Source of the DNA: Odontocerum albicorne
Taxonomy: Eukaryota; Arthropoda; Insecta; Trichoptera; Odontoceridae
Reading direction: 5' to 3'
Length of the DNA: 64,000 bases
Assembly (NCBI GenBank): GCA_949825065.1
Contig: OX463855.1
Location: 38,822,301 to 38,886,300, forward strand
Part shown: one piece after another, positions 32,760 to 43,576 of the stretch
How positions within the stretch are numbered: position 1 is the first letter of the stretch
Layout of the letters: every line of letters begins with the position of its first letter
Made by a program: the position numbers and the translations under genes
Notes under the pieces: model-generated
What the model was told of the DNA's origin: nothing
Seen by the model: the letters and a program-made list of their open reading frames with translations, nothing else
Databases searched by the model: none

Positions 32760-33735
32760 TAATTAATACATGAAAAGTAAATATATTTAAAATGCGCTTA
32801 ATTTTGGCAACACCCCGTACAATCCGATCGAATAATTTCCTGTTTAAGAAAAACAGTTATAAAAGTTCGTACCTGGTAAATACTGAAAAGTAACTAAACA
32901 AAAGCCATTATAACGGTAACCCAGAACAAGCAAGGCGACAGATTTCCAAAATTTTAGGTACGAGGGAAAAACAATTTCCCATTTTTGTCGAAAGCTCGAC
33001 GTTGAGTTGAAATTTTGAAGTTTACATTAATCATAAATAATGGCTTACAATAACGTTATTGCCGAAATGTGTTCGCGCCTCACTAATGGAGCCTCGCTAA
33101 CCCGTTCACTTACTTGATGAAAAACTTCTACAAGACGTGAGCGTGGAGCACTTACACTTACCTACAATATTTATTATTCGATATTAAATTTAAATCATCT
33201 TCACAATTCTTAAGTAAACAAACTATATAAAACGAGTATATGCAGTAAAGAGATTCGCTAACTTTTCGGTAATAAAAATTATGGTACGCCAGTTAAGAGA
33301 TTAAAATGAAATGAGCTAAAATATTATACTCGTATGTATCACAATATTCAAATTGGGTTGTATACTTAAATGTTCTAAAACAAAAAAATATGTTATATTC
33401 ATAAACAGAATCTTAAAAAGTGCCAAGTCGAGTAAACTGAGAAAAACTGCGTTAGATAAAACGATGATTATGAACATCCTCCGTTCTTACCACATTCATG
33501 AATCTAAGACGGTTTACTTCGCCAATGGTTTTGATGTTCCGGGGATGATCGAGTTGGCCGTCAGTATATTTCTGATGTTTTCAGGGTGTGCCCGACTGTG
33601 AGCTGTTGTACTTCGATTTTTTTGTTTTTTAATATCCATTCCATATTGATTTTATAACATAGTCCACGTGAAGGTAATTTATTACCTCGTATAAGTGTTG
33701 CAGCTGACAGAAATAACAAAACACGTCCATAATTT
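32760..33735. other. AT-rich sequence, no gene seen
   Basis: One TACTCGTA octamer at 33,327; no frame with a family motif. A short open plus frame (33,353-33,601) has no known similarity. Confidence 0.4.
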
Positions 33736-34680
33736 AAGGCATCCCCGAGATTTTTTTTTCTGGCTTACAATCCTTGGATTGGTCTGCACCAAGCACTCGA
33801 TCCCTCCACTCATCTCTGTCATCCGCCAGTCTCTTCATCTCCTGGTAGCTGCCACAGCGCACATCCCGGTCCATGTAGCTATATCGAGGGCGGCCTCTAT
33901 GGTTATTGCACTCAATCATTCTCTCGACGATGGTAATGAGCAGGCCTGGGTGGCTGATGTTATGGCTTATCCAACTGGATCGTTGTCGGGCAACTCTATT
34001 TAGGAGTTGCCTTGTGTCTCCAACCCCGCTCAATACCTCGTCGTTTCGGATGTGATCTGACCAATGGACCCTGGCCATGCGCCTGTATCACCCCATCTCA
34101 AAGGCAGCCAGACGCCCGGACTCACTCTGGCTGATGGTCCACGTTTCGCAGCCATACAGCAGCACACTCCAGACAAGAGTTTTCACTAAATTCTTCCTAA
34201 AATTGATATCAATGTTAGGAGATTCAAATATCTTGGATTTCTTGTTAAAAGTAACTCTTGCCTGTTGGACCCTACTTATTATTTCTGCCTTTGATTGGCC
34301 ATCTTGGTATACTCTGCTGCCTAAGTAAACAAATTCCCTCACTTTCTCAACACTGACGCCACCCAGAACAACACACGCGGTCACCTCCTCTCTTCCAGCA
34401 ACCATACATGTTATTTTCATATTTTAATTGGATGACAAAACATTTTACATCTTTCTTAAGGCCTCGTTCAATTCCTGTTCCGTCTCTGCAAGCAGTGCAA
34501 TATCGTCGGCACATGCGTCGGCATTGAGATTGAAATCCAGCAATACCTCCATTAAGAGAGCGAAAGAATTGACGATTCCTCCGGATAAAGCTCGTTTTCT
34601 AAAAATGAAAAGAAAAAACACCTGACGACGAATGAGTGAACCTCTTGGAAAAGATATCACCTGGAGAACAACTACCATGG
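33735..34680 (-). pseudogene. LINE RT fragment with catalytic box (family E, diverged)
   Basis: From upstream to downstream on the minus strand: DACADDIALLAETEQELNEA (34,450-34,520, the RT Y/CADD box), MKITCMVAGREE (34,390), VEKVREFVYLGSRVYQDGQS, KAEIISRVQQARVTFNKKSK, LVKTLVWSVLLYGCETWTIS, then after a frameshift near 34,080 VHWSDHIRNDEVLSGVGDTR, GRPRYSYMDRDVRCGSYQEM and DDRDEWRDRVLGAD. The order matches family E at 40,060 and 62,822. The first residue of the box is Cys in place of Tyr or Phe. Frame breaks show that it is inactive. Roughly 300 codons of ORF2 3' end survive. Confidence 0.85.
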
Positions 34681-34924
34681 TCTACTTGGAGATCACTGAG
34701 TAGACTCCGAGTAGGGGTGACTATGATAAATGCAAGATGAACATGCAAATATGGGGTTTCCTGAACGAAAGTAGGTGCTTGTGGGGACATGACTCACAAC
34801 ACATGCTAGTTTGTCCGAACATCGAGGCTACACGCTTTAGGTAGGACCTAATTGTTGCGAATGATAAGGTGATCTCCGTTGCTTCTAACTGCAAACTCTC
34901 TCTCTTCCTTGGCATTATTATTTC

Positions 34925-35730
34925 CACATGGTGGTGGGGTCTGCCCTTCCAATAATTCGCCGCCCCTTCACCCGATCCCGTGCATCTTCCGGAGCGATAT
35001 CGGCGTCCCTCATGCCCCGCCCAACCACCTCGCGCCACCTGCGCTTGGGTCTTCCTCGGGACCTCTTACCAGGGGCATTAAGTGTCTGCGCCCTGTTTCC
35101 TATATACTCTGGCGGTCTTCTGCTGACGTGTCCATACCATCGCAGCCTGCTCTCTTGAATCTTGTCAGATATGTCGCGTACACCTAGACTCCCACGGATG
35201 TAGGAGTTTCAGATCCTGTCAAGCCTTGTGACACCACACATCCATCTCAACATTTTCATCTCAGCTGTCTGTATGGCACGGACGTGCCTTAGGGAGGGAT
35301 TCCAGGTTTCTGAGCCATATGTAAGCACAGGCCGAATGACACTCTTGTAAACTAGCCCCTTGAGTTTGACGGGCATCTTTTTATCACAAGTCACACCCGC
35401 GACTTCTCGCCATTTCAGCCAAGCTGAGGATATTCGGTGCTAACTTTTTGAATCTAGGTCTCCTGATGAGTGGATCATGGTCCCCAGGTACTTGTACTCC
35501 CGACACTTTTATATTTGCTGGCTACTGATGTTGATTGGCGTTGTGTCTGTGCCAGGATCATTCAGAAACACAAACATGGTTTTTGAGACGCTTAGCTTCA
35601 GTCCACCACCACTCAGCTGGTCTCTCCAGGCATGCAGTGCACCTTCCAGCTGTGCTCTATTGTCGGCGTATATTGCGACGTCATCCACGTGCCTCCAGCT
35701 GGAAACATGTCGCTTAATTTATAGTTCGAA
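34925..35730 (-). pseudogene. LINE RT fragment (family D relative)
   Basis: The minus strand runs from DDVAIYADNRAQLEGALHAW (about 35,630-35,690) through LSGGGLKLSVSKTMFVFLND, MTCDKKMPVKLKGLVYKSVI, RPVLTYGSETWNPSLRHVRA and MKMLRWMCGVTRLDRI. It then continues in another frame: SYIRGSLGVRDI, SRLRWYGHVSRRPPEYIGNR, SRGRPKRRWREVVGRGMRDA and DARDRVKGRRIIGRADPTT. This is RT thumb through C-terminus of a non-LTR ORF2. Frameshifts near 35,205 and 35,420 break it. It lies head to tail behind the family E fragment at 33,735-34,680, separated by about 250 bp. Confidence 0.8.
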
Positions 35731-36250
35731 CACGGAAATGAATAACTTCGCATGAAAGTTTCTCCAGATGTATTTATTGTTTACGAGATCCGATTTAGTT
35801 ACAGCAACACTATCAAGAGCTGAAAACAAATTATAACGTCGAAACTCCAGCTGCGGGTGGCGGGAGTATTTGTTAACTTGAAACAAATCCACATTCCCGC
35901 CAGGCACACCCTCGACCCTAAAGCTTACTAATAAGAAAGGGTTGGCTGGGGATAAAAAACGTCAGATGAGTTATCGCAGATACACGAGGTTTTCCGGCCG
36001 AGAGAGAAAGGAAAATCAATTTGGTGACCTTTCCTTTACGGACAGATGGAGAATAACTTTCGGGCAGACAAATGGACGGAAAAATTATTTTAATAATTTA
36101 GCCACAAAAAATACGGAATATTTTCGGTAGTTCCGAGAACATAAATATTTTATTGGGTGAATTACAAAAATTATATTTGCTAGGTAATAAAGGACATTGG
36201 AAAATAGAAAATTTTGAACAATACCATATACTTTATTGGTTTAATTTCAT
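35730..36250. other. No gene recognised
   Basis: A 62-codon plus frame (35,942-36,130) is basic but fits no family. No repeats are seen. Confidence 0.4.
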
Positions 36251-36251
36251 A

Positions 36252-36640
36252 TATTGGGTGTTAACATAAGTTGTGTCCGTTTTGTTCAAATTTAAAAATG
36301 AGCACCAAAAGTAAAACAAGGTAAAGTTTATACGGCATTCGAAAGAAGATTTTCTGCTTTACAAGATAGTGTGTTTGCTTTCACGTTACATATATTATTT
36401 TATTTGATTACAAGCCTTCAAAATGGAATGCCAAGTAGACGAAAGCGAGCATTTTCGACACCTCCTTCTGTTCGCGTTCAGTCGAGGGAATAAAGCTGCC
36501 AAAGCTGCTCGCGATATTTGCAAAGTGTACGGTGAAGATGCTATGAATGAAAGGACAACTCGTCGATGGTTTTTGCGTTTTAAGGACGGTAATTTCGACC
36601 TGAAAGACATGGCGCGAGCCCTTTAAACCACCGTAGAATT
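36252..36640 (+). mobile_element. Mariner-like 5' end: long TIR plus N-terminal HTH frame
   Basis: TA (36,250-36,251) precedes TATTGGGTGTTAACATAAGT. The first about 115 bp reappear inverted at 43,460-43,573. The ATG at 36,423 opens a frame with DESEHFRHLLLFAFSRGNKA, AKAARDICKVYGEDAMNERT and TRRWFLRFKDGNFDLKD. This is the mariner N-terminal helix-turn-helix (Mos1-type HTH) followed by the linker motif NFDLKD. The frame ends at a TAA (36,624-36,626) just where the P-R-x-GRP motif should be, and no catalytic region follows. So the transposase is truncated here. Confidence 0.8.
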
Positions 36641-37140
36641 GGCTGGAACAATTGACAAACCAGCAGAAATTGTCGAACGTTAATTTTTAATTCCCACGTA
36701 AAATATTTGGCCCTCTTACAACAAAAGGTTGCCGACCCATAGTTTAAAGGATTGAAAAGTGTTCCATGTATGATAATACAACATATAGTAGAATGTATTG
36801 ATGCAAAAATGCGTTTGTAACACTCAAACGAAACGCTTAAATAAATATGTTGAATGGGACACATTCCCATTAAATTTCTTAATGTATTTATTATATATTG
36901 CAGTTTGGCCCAAATTCAATATACTATCTGGATTAAGCGCAATTCAGTCAACGTCTGCCAATTATATTTATTTGCAACCACATCATTGCGTAGTTGATAA
37001 AAACAGCACAATATTAGCACACTTCAATAAATCTAGTCACGTTCAAACATAAATATTTTACATTATTTCCGTGACGAAGGGATTACCGATTTAAAACTAA
37101 CTTTCAAACTAAATTATAAATGAATTACAACATTTATTGA
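36640..37140. other. AT-rich sequence, no gene seen
   Basis: No continuing transposase coding, repeats or motifs are recognised. Confidence 0.4.
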
Positions 37141-37350
37141 GCAAAGTACAAATTATTGCACCTGATCATCCAAGGCAAAATAGAAGGCCGAAGAGGTTTT
37201 GGCAGGAGGCAAATCTCCTGGCTTCGCAATATACGTGATTGGATTGGCATACGGGGCGTTTGAGATCTTTTTCGATAAAGATATCTACTCTCGCGTGGTA
37301 TTCAACGTTGGGGGGGACCTGAAATGACACTGAGAAGAAGAATTCAGCTA
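37140..37350 (+). pseudogene. LINE RT tail fragment (family A)
   Basis: GAGCAAAGTACAAATTATTG through GTATTCAACGTTGGGGGGGA and a GAAGAAGAATTC tail match the end of 47,488-47,875. Only about 65 codons of the C-terminus (YKLLHL ... GRRGFGRRQISWLRNIRDWI ... STLGGT) remain. Confidence 0.75.
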
Positions 37351-37419
37351 TAATAAGTCTGACAAAGATATGGACTAACTGGTTGGACTAATTAAGTCTA
37401 GTACTTTCCATAGTACTGG

Positions 37420-37640
37420 AGACATGGACAATGAGAGGAAAGGAAAGAAACATGAAATGCCTTCGAGATGTGGTGTTGGAAGCGGATGCTCCGCATCCCA
37501 TGGACCGCAAGGCACACCGACATTCATATCATCCAATAATTAAAAATTACCAAAAGACTTTCGACAACATTCAGAAAAAATCCTTACGAACTGTGAGTTA
37601 GTCGTCTTCTCCACTCGTTCTTAACCCGAAGGCTCGACTA
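37420..37640 (+). pseudogene. LINE RT fragment (family F)
   Basis: The plus strand, with frame changes, gives PWTARHTDIHII, KITKRLSTTFRKILTN and then VVFSTRS. This resembles the RIPWTARRTNxxIIxELxIxxRLSTT block of family F LINE ORF2 proteins. It is short and broken. Confidence 0.55.
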
Positions 37641-38230
37641 CTGGGGTCGAAGGAAATATTGTTTCCAGATCACGCACAAATGCGGATATGTTGAAGGGTA
37701 CAACAACACAAACTAATGAAATAATAAATGACATGTATAAGGAGGAGGTAAATTGACTATTTGTCTATTCTAAGTACCCCACGTTAATTCTCTGTGACAT
37801 CAATATGTACGCCACTGACTCTAACACCAGCTGAGGGCATAAGATGCTGCGATGCGCGCGTTAATCCGAGTATAATTAATATCACTGGCAGGGCTTCCAA
37901 TCAACCGCTTAATTCGACTAACCGGTTTTCGGTTATTTTTACATCCAATAAACCGGTTAACCAGTTTTAACCGGTTACACAAAAATATATATAAACATAC
38001 ATTTTTTAAGGAGAAACGCAAATTTTTTTATGATACATACGAGTATGTTAACATATATCTTTAAAAAATATTATTTCCGAGGAGCCAATCAGTTTCGTGC
38101 GATTTTGGACAATTAGAAAATATTAATCGCATTTCTTTTACCAGATTGTCCGTTTCCAAGTGTTCCATCTTAGGAGTTCCAGTCAATTACTGTGATTGTC
38201 AACTATCTGATGGTTCTCCTGAGGCATTTA

Positions 38231-38732
38231 GGCCTCGGCCACACAGGTAAGGAGCCTCGCTTGATGCTTAGAGCTATGTTGCGAGTTAGGCGACATATCC
38301 TAGCGAACCAACGTACCGCATACTATCGCAGTGGCCACACTGCACGCTTCGCGCCACGTTGCATGACGATTAGTCATCGAGTGAATCTCCTAGCGAACAG
38401 ACGTGTTGGTTAATTTACAAGATGGCGGAAGTATTAATGACAGCTGTGTATAAAAGGGAGCCTTTGTGGAACCCATCGAGCAAATTATACAAAAATGTAC
38501 CTGTAATTAAATCACTTTGGAATGAAGTTGCACAGAAAGTAAATAAATATGGTAAGTTGTAATTAAATTGGTTATTTTTTAGAGTGACATCGTGTGTTGA
38601 CTCAACCGCTCCCAACTGTCAAATGAATTTGTGCGTAGCACTTTCTTGTGACCATGCATGAAGTCACCTAGTATATGAGTCACGTAAAATCTAGTTCAGC
38701 ATCTATCGAAGCATTTTGGTGTGGCCTCGGCC
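38231..38732 (+). mobile_element. PIF/Harbinger-type element, 502 bp, TTA target duplication
   Basis: The left end GGCCTCGGCCACACAGG and the reversed right end GGCCGAGGCCACACCAAA form the inverted termini. TTA lies on both outer sides (38,228-38,230; 38,733-38,735), the 3-bp TWA duplication of PIF/Harbinger transposases. A second copy, inverted, is at 59,581-60,090. Inside is a MADF-like first exon. There is no transposase, so it is non-autonomous. Confidence 0.85.
38422..38551 (+). CDS. MADF-like first exon inside the Harbinger-type element
   Basis: The ATG at 38,422 follows CAAG, a fair Kozak context. The frame reads MAEVLMTAVYKREPLWNPSS, KLYKNVPVIKSLWNEVAQKV and NKYG, then meets a strong splice donor GTAAGT at 38,552. 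R/K-E-x-LW(N/D)xxxxxYKN...xxxW-x-E(V/I)A is the start of the MADF DNA-binding domain. Animal Harbinger elements often encode such a Myb/MADF-like accessory protein beside the transposase. The exon is open throughout (43 codons plus one base). No second exon is visible, because the element continues only about 180 bp. The copy at 59,750-59,878 keeps the same ATG and donor but has lost one base. The domain call rests on my reading of the motif only. Confidence 0.6.
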
Positions 38733-38747
38733 TTACACTTATGAAAT

Positions 38748-39083
38748 AATACGCCGTATTTGAGGGTATGACCAAACGCTACACTAAATAATACGCCGTA
38801 TTTGAGGGCATGACCAAACGCTACACTAAATAATACGCCGTATTTGAGGGTATGACCAAACGCTACACTAAAGAATACGCCGTATTTGAGGGTATGACCA
38901 AACGCTACACTAAATAATACGCCGTATTTGAGGGTATGACCAAACGCTACACTAAATAATACGCCGTATTTGAGGGTATGACCAAACGCTACACTAAATA
39001 ATACGCCGTATTTGAGGGTATGACCAAACGCTACACTAAATAATACGCCGTATTTGAGGGTATGACCAAACGCTACACTAAAT
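38748..39083. repeat. Minisatellite, 42-bp unit, 8 copies
   Basis: AATACGCCGTATTTGAGGGT marks each unit at 38,748, 38,790, 38,832 and so on every 42 bp to 39,042. The copies are nearly identical. It lies between the Harbinger element and the right end of the hAT element. Confidence 0.97.
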
Positions 39084-39277
39084 TAAAGCAAAAATAATGT
39101 AGCTGAATAAAACAAACACATTATCTTAAAATTTTCTAATCAGTTAACCGAATAAAAATAACCTATTTTCGGTTATTTTAAAATTGACCGAATAACCGGT
39201 AAACCGGTTTGGAAGCCCTTATCACTAAGTCAGTATTTCCACTATGCTCCGTAATGGCTCGGGAAATATGGGTCAAC

Positions 39278-39313
39278 CATTCCATCCCATCCCATCCCAT
39301 CCCATCCCGTCCC
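39278..39313. repeat. CCCAT pentanucleotide microsatellite
   Basis: CCATCCCATCCCATCCCATC continues to CCCGTCCCGTG, about seven 5-bp units. Confidence 0.9.
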
Positions 39314-39319
39314 GTGTCG

Positions 39320-40060
39320 CGCGCCGCGGTTGCAAAATTCCCTTGCAACGCTCAAATGCTAGGAAAACATACCGACCGTTTGTGTTGGCGAGCAGCTAGC
39401 AAGCATTGCGAGTATCTCAATTATTAAATTATCTCTATTCAAGTATATTAAATGATAGAAAATATATAAATAATATATTTTCAAGTCACATACAATAAAA
39501 AAAATAATTAAAATAGTCTCAATGTGTTCATTGAAATGTTCAGCCTTTTTGGCGACTTTTTAAGAAAAATAACGATTAGAAATTTACGTTAAGTTTACCA
39601 TATTATTAAGTGTTAATTATTGTTTTTAAGAAAAATACTATTTCTTAACTCGAATATACTAGAACAAAATTATGATGAGGATTATCACACCGATGAAGAT
39701 AAATGATAATTGTTTTGTATAACTCTTTCGTTGTATACTGTACAACTTGGGGTGTTTATTGCTATGTGGCAATCTCTTTCGACCAACGAGACGGGACACG
39801 GAAAGGAATCCGCAACCCCTGGAATGGAAGACAGGCGTTTCGCTAACTAGGTTATGTTGGTCGACCTTTATGTTTAATTCCTCGGTTAATTTGTTTAATC
39901 AATACATTTATTATTTTTTACAACCATAAGTTTCACTAAAGCATGGGAATTGTCCTCCGCGACATACCCACTAAACGGGGGTTGAGATTTTGATTCCCGA
40001 GATTTACATTTTCCAAACATCAATACCCATATTTCAACTAGGAAATATTCCTCTCTCCGT
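39320..40060. other. No gene recognised
   Basis: The first 100 bp are G+C-rich, the rest AT-rich with no family motif. Confidence 0.4.
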
Positions 40061-40610
40061 GGTTGCAGTCCTAAGAATGGTTTGCAGCAATTTCAACTCT
40101 TCTCCTCCATTCCCCCCTGTCCTGTGCGGCTCTTTTTAAATCTGTATATGTTGAGCAGCGCACGTCCACCAACAGGTCCTCCAGGTACTCTCGGCGTGGG
40201 CGTCCCCTACAGTTTGTCCCCTCGGTCATACCCTCCATTATGGCATGCAAGAGGCCCTCTTGTCGTATTATATGACCGATCCATCTTGCACGCCTTTCGG
40301 ACAGGATCCTGAGCAGGTGCCTTCCTCCTTCGATTCGTTGGAGAACCTCTTCATTTGTGATGCGGTCTCTCCAGGAAATTCCTAATAGTCTTCTATAGGA
40401 CCACATCTCAAAAGCCTCTAGTCTTCGTCTATCTCTTTCGGATAGGCACCATGTCTCGCAGCCGTACATCAAGATACTCCATACATAGGTCTTGATGAGG
40501 AGTATTCTCAGTTTTAGGTCTATATTATTTGATTCTATTATTTTCGACCTTTTATTGCAATGCAAGTCTAGCCTGATGTATACGGCTGTCGACTTCGCTC
40601 CTGGACCGAC
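40060..40610 (-). pseudogene. LINE RT C-terminal fragment (family E)
   Basis: The minus strand reads RSKIIESNNIDLKLRILLIK, TYVWSILMYGCETWCLSERD, RRRLEAFEMWSYRRLLGISW, RDRITNEEVLQRIEGGRHLL, RARWIGHIIRQEGLLHAIME, GRPRREYLEDLLVDVRCSTY and DRGEWRRRVEIAANHS before a stop at 40,071. It is almost identical to 62,844-63,380, so both copies are young. This copy is 5'-truncated at about 40,610 and a small frame change lies near 40,560. Only the connection and C-terminal region is present. Confidence 0.9.
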
Positions 40611-40719
40611 GGAAATGAGGACCGAAGGAAATATTATAAATGATAAATTTTTATAATAATAAATTCAGATTTCCATGCAATTTGAGAAACGAATGTTACT
40701 GTTTTTGTTTTACAAGAGA

Positions 40720-41135
40720 GTTCTACTGATAACACAACTGTCTTATAAGAGAGTATGTTACAATACTGCTAACACAATTGTCTTACAAGACAGTACACTA
40801 CTGTTAACACAACTGTCTTACAAGAGAGTACTATGAGTACTGCTAACACAACTGTCTTACAAAATAGTACACTACTGCTTACACAACTGTCTTACAAGAG
40901 AGTACTCTACTGCTAACACAACTGTCTTACAAGAGAGTACACTGCTGCTAACACAAATGTCTTACAAGAGAGTACAATACTGCTAACACAATTGTTACAA
41001 GAGAGTACTACTGCTAACACAACTGCCTTACAAGAGAGTACACTACTGCTAACACAACTGTCTTACAAGAGAGTACTACGAGTACTGCTAACACAACTGT
41101 CTTACAAGAGAGTGCTACTGCTAATACAACTGTTG
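40720..41135. repeat. Minisatellite, about 38-40-bp unit, about 11 copies
   Basis: CAACTGTCTTACAAGAGAGT alternates with TACTGCTAACA. The bases between GAGAGTAC and TACTGC vary (none, CAC-like, CTC-like). At 41,071-41,090 the unit reads GAGAGTACTACGAGTACTGC against GAGAGTACTACTGC in another unit: 6 bp more, making the octamer TACGAGTA. At 40,825-40,845 a similar unit has TATGAGTA. Confidence 0.9.
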
Positions 41136-42090
41136 GTAAAACAAAAGTAGACTTTAAAAACAATGAGAAATGTTCTAACTGCGTTGGAAAGCTCAATATC
41201 GAGTATTGAATTTCACGTCTTCTGACTAGGGAAAATGACAGATGACAAGTCTAGGTCAATAAAGATTGACTCCCGTGAAACAAAGTGGCTTAAGATTGTA
41301 TGGAATAAAAACTTTAATTGCAACGAAAGCAACTAAATAACTATAATAACATATTGGACTGGAATCTCATACAAGAGATATACACAGTGACATTACTATA
41401 AAATACAAACAATGAGGACAGTAATCATGGTATATTGAACAAGTTATCAAATCGTCAAAAACTTAATTTAATTCGAAAAAATTATTTAATGAAATAATAT
41501 ATTTTGTTCGGACTAGAAAAGGCCTTCGCTATTTATTTACAAACTCGAAGTATATCTCTTCAGATAATTGGAAATATTTCCAGTGTTTTCTGGATTCCAT
41601 ATGATACGAGTACCGTACCTACGTTGATTAATATTTCCTTCCGTCACAATAACCAGCAAATCGTGAAACAGAAGAGACATTTCCTCGCCACGCTCGGTGT
41701 TTTGGTACTTTCCTATCCTTTTGTTCCACGAAGAACGGTTCATTAAATCTCATCACCTTGGAGCTTCCGCAGGAAATGATGCCAAGAAAATGGCATAACA
41801 CGAAATGGCGATACAACAAATTATCAACATCATCATGGACGAGCGTATTCGCTTTTGCAATAGAAGACTGTTAATCTAATGTAGATTTGATAACAAACGA
41901 TTGAGGTTTTTCTTTTATTAAAACATACTCGTAGTGTTCGATATGAAGTCTTACAAAAATCAATGGAGACTCTTGAGTGGTTTGAATGTACAAAAACAGG
42001 AGAAATATGCGAAAATGTAGGCACTGCAGTGTATAGCTGTGTATAGCTGTTGCAAAACACAAAAGTTTATTTAGTTATGTATTTTATTTA
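41135..42090. other. No gene recognised
   Basis: Short overlapping frames on both strands show no family motif. Two octamers are present (41,605 and 41,926). Confidence 0.4.
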
Positions 42091-42094
42091 TTTA

Positions 42095-42485
42095 TTACAC
42101 ATGACTCTAGGCAACTAGAAACTGCTGAAATGCGTATGCTACGATGGTCAGCTGGTGTGTCCCTAAGAGACAAAATAAAAAGCTCACGCATTCGTGGAAA
42201 CCTAGGTGTTACATACATCAACAGCAAGATGGAGGAGAGGCGATTGAGATGGTATGGGCACGCTGGACGCAGAGCACCCGATCACATTGTGAACCAGGCA
42301 ATCTCCATGGATCTTCCTCGAATAACAACCAGAGGAAGACCAAATAATTCGTGGGTGGTGCAAAAAGATAACCTGCAGAGGCACGTAATCCGGGACAGAA
42401 GAGCATACAACCTGAGGACGAGGAGAGCTGACCCCAACAGTCTTCGCAGACAGTAAGTTGGAATGGAGCCAGGGAGAAGAAGATT
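42095..42485 (+). pseudogene. LINE RT C-terminal fragment (family D)
   Basis: The plus strand reads SRQLETAEMRMLRWSAGVSL, RDKIKSSRIRGNLGVTYINS, RRLRWYGHAGRRAPDHIVNQ, DLPRITTRGRPNNSWVVQKD and RAYNLRTRRADPNSLRRQ then a stop and GAGAAGAAGA. It matches the insert at 32,121-32,674 in order and wording. About 115 codons remain open from 42,105, with the RT core missing. It was inserted directly upstream of an inverted CR1-like 3' UTR piece. Confidence 0.85.
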
Positions 42486-42539
42486 ACACATGACAAGATA
42501 TATACATAATTTGCGAAAAAACAACAGTTAATTTAATTT

Positions 42540-42690
42540 GGACATACAATTTTAGTGTATCTGGGTTTGTTGCCTTTCATTTGTCGTGTCCCCAGTAAAC
42601 TAGGCTTTTGCCTGTATCTCACTGAGGATATTTAGCATGAAAAAATAAATCGATACTTCTTTCCAATTTTCGATTACACAAAAACAAAAC
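42540..42690 (-). repeat. Inverted piece of the CR1/Jockey-like LINE 3' UTR
   Basis: CTGGGTTTGTTGCCTTTCAT and TATCTCACTGAGGATATTTA are the reverse complement of the UTR at 29,085-29,240. Confidence 0.85.
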
Positions 42691-43460
42691 GATTTATTGA
42701 AAGGAATACAGAAAAACATTTAATCTGATGTCAAGTATCGGTACTATTTTATTTGAAAGAATAAAATTATTATTCCACATTAGAAACTGTGATATTCCTC
42801 GCTATCCGTCTGTAGTCCTCAATCATATAAAGTAGTATCTCGACTTATATCTCAGCTCAGAACAGAGAAAGATACGACCATACATTTTTACTTAAACATT
42901 TTTAACCAATTATATTAGGATTCACGTTCTTATAATAGAATTCAAATTATATTTGTGCTCATTTTCATGGATCACGTCATTTACAGCCGTGCGCTAAAAT
43001 TCGACTAAATTAACCGGAAAAATCAGGCATAGCTTGATTGATGGAATTAGTTAAGCCGAAATTTAGACTAAAAATCAGAACACAACAACCGTTAGATATT
43101 TTACTCGTATTATGAACAAAATTAATAATGAAGTTATTATGTTCAAAATTTATATTTCTTACATACTGCATACTTCCTTTGCCTCGTCCATATCCATATA
43201 TACTCTATGTGTAATGCATTTGCTTTTTTTTTCTTTCTTAATCCCATTTCATTAATTGAGCCAACGATACTTTTCTCTGTCATCAACTAACGTCTGCATT
43301 GCAGATTTGTTTATATACCAGGAGCTAGAAGGAATTGGGTGCGCATAATATGAAGACCGCATTTTCTGAATTGATATGGGTTCAGGAGAGCCCAAAGATT
43401 AATAGTATGAATGGTGTCAGTTAATTTTATGGTCCGTTTGGTTTTTTAGACCCCCCCCCA
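42690..43460. other. AT-rich sequence with a possible short LINE tail
   Basis: 43,170-43,215 read on the minus strand resembles the MDMDEAKEVCS end of family B. The remainder is unassigned. One octamer at 43,102. Confidence 0.35.
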
Positions 43461-43573
43461 CCTCAGAAAATTTTCTTTCGAGTGACGTATAACCTTTACC
43501 ATTTTGTTTTACTTTTGGTGCTTATGTTTAAATTGGAAAAAAAAACGGACACAACTTATGTTAACACCCAATA
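43460..43573 (-). mobile_element. Inverted partner of the mariner-like end at 36,252
   Basis: Read on the minus strand from 43,573: TATTGGGTGTTAACATAAGT, TGTGTCCG, a T run, AATTTAAACATAAGCACCAA and AAGTAAAACA. This matches the 115 bp at 36,252 in order. TA follows outside (43,574-43,575). The two ends face each other across 7.3 kb. Confidence 0.8.
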
Positions 43574-43576
43574 TAC

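Larger units (their letters stand above)
37889..39220. mobile_element. hAT-type element with nested Harbinger element and minisatellite
   Basis: The left end reads CAGGGCTTCCAATCAACCG and the right end, reversed, AAGGGCTTCCAAACCGG. Both ends are followed inward by AACCGGTT-rich sequence. The 8 bp outside are ATCACTGG and ATCACTAA (6 of 8 match), in line with the 8-bp duplications of hAT elements. The 1.33 kb hold no transposase. The Harbinger-type element (38,231-38,732) and the 42-bp array (38,748-39,083) account for most of it. Confidence 0.75.

Noticed and set aside
38748..39083. CRISPR-like appearance of the 42-bp repeats
   Set aside because: Whole units repeat without spacers; this is a minisatellite.
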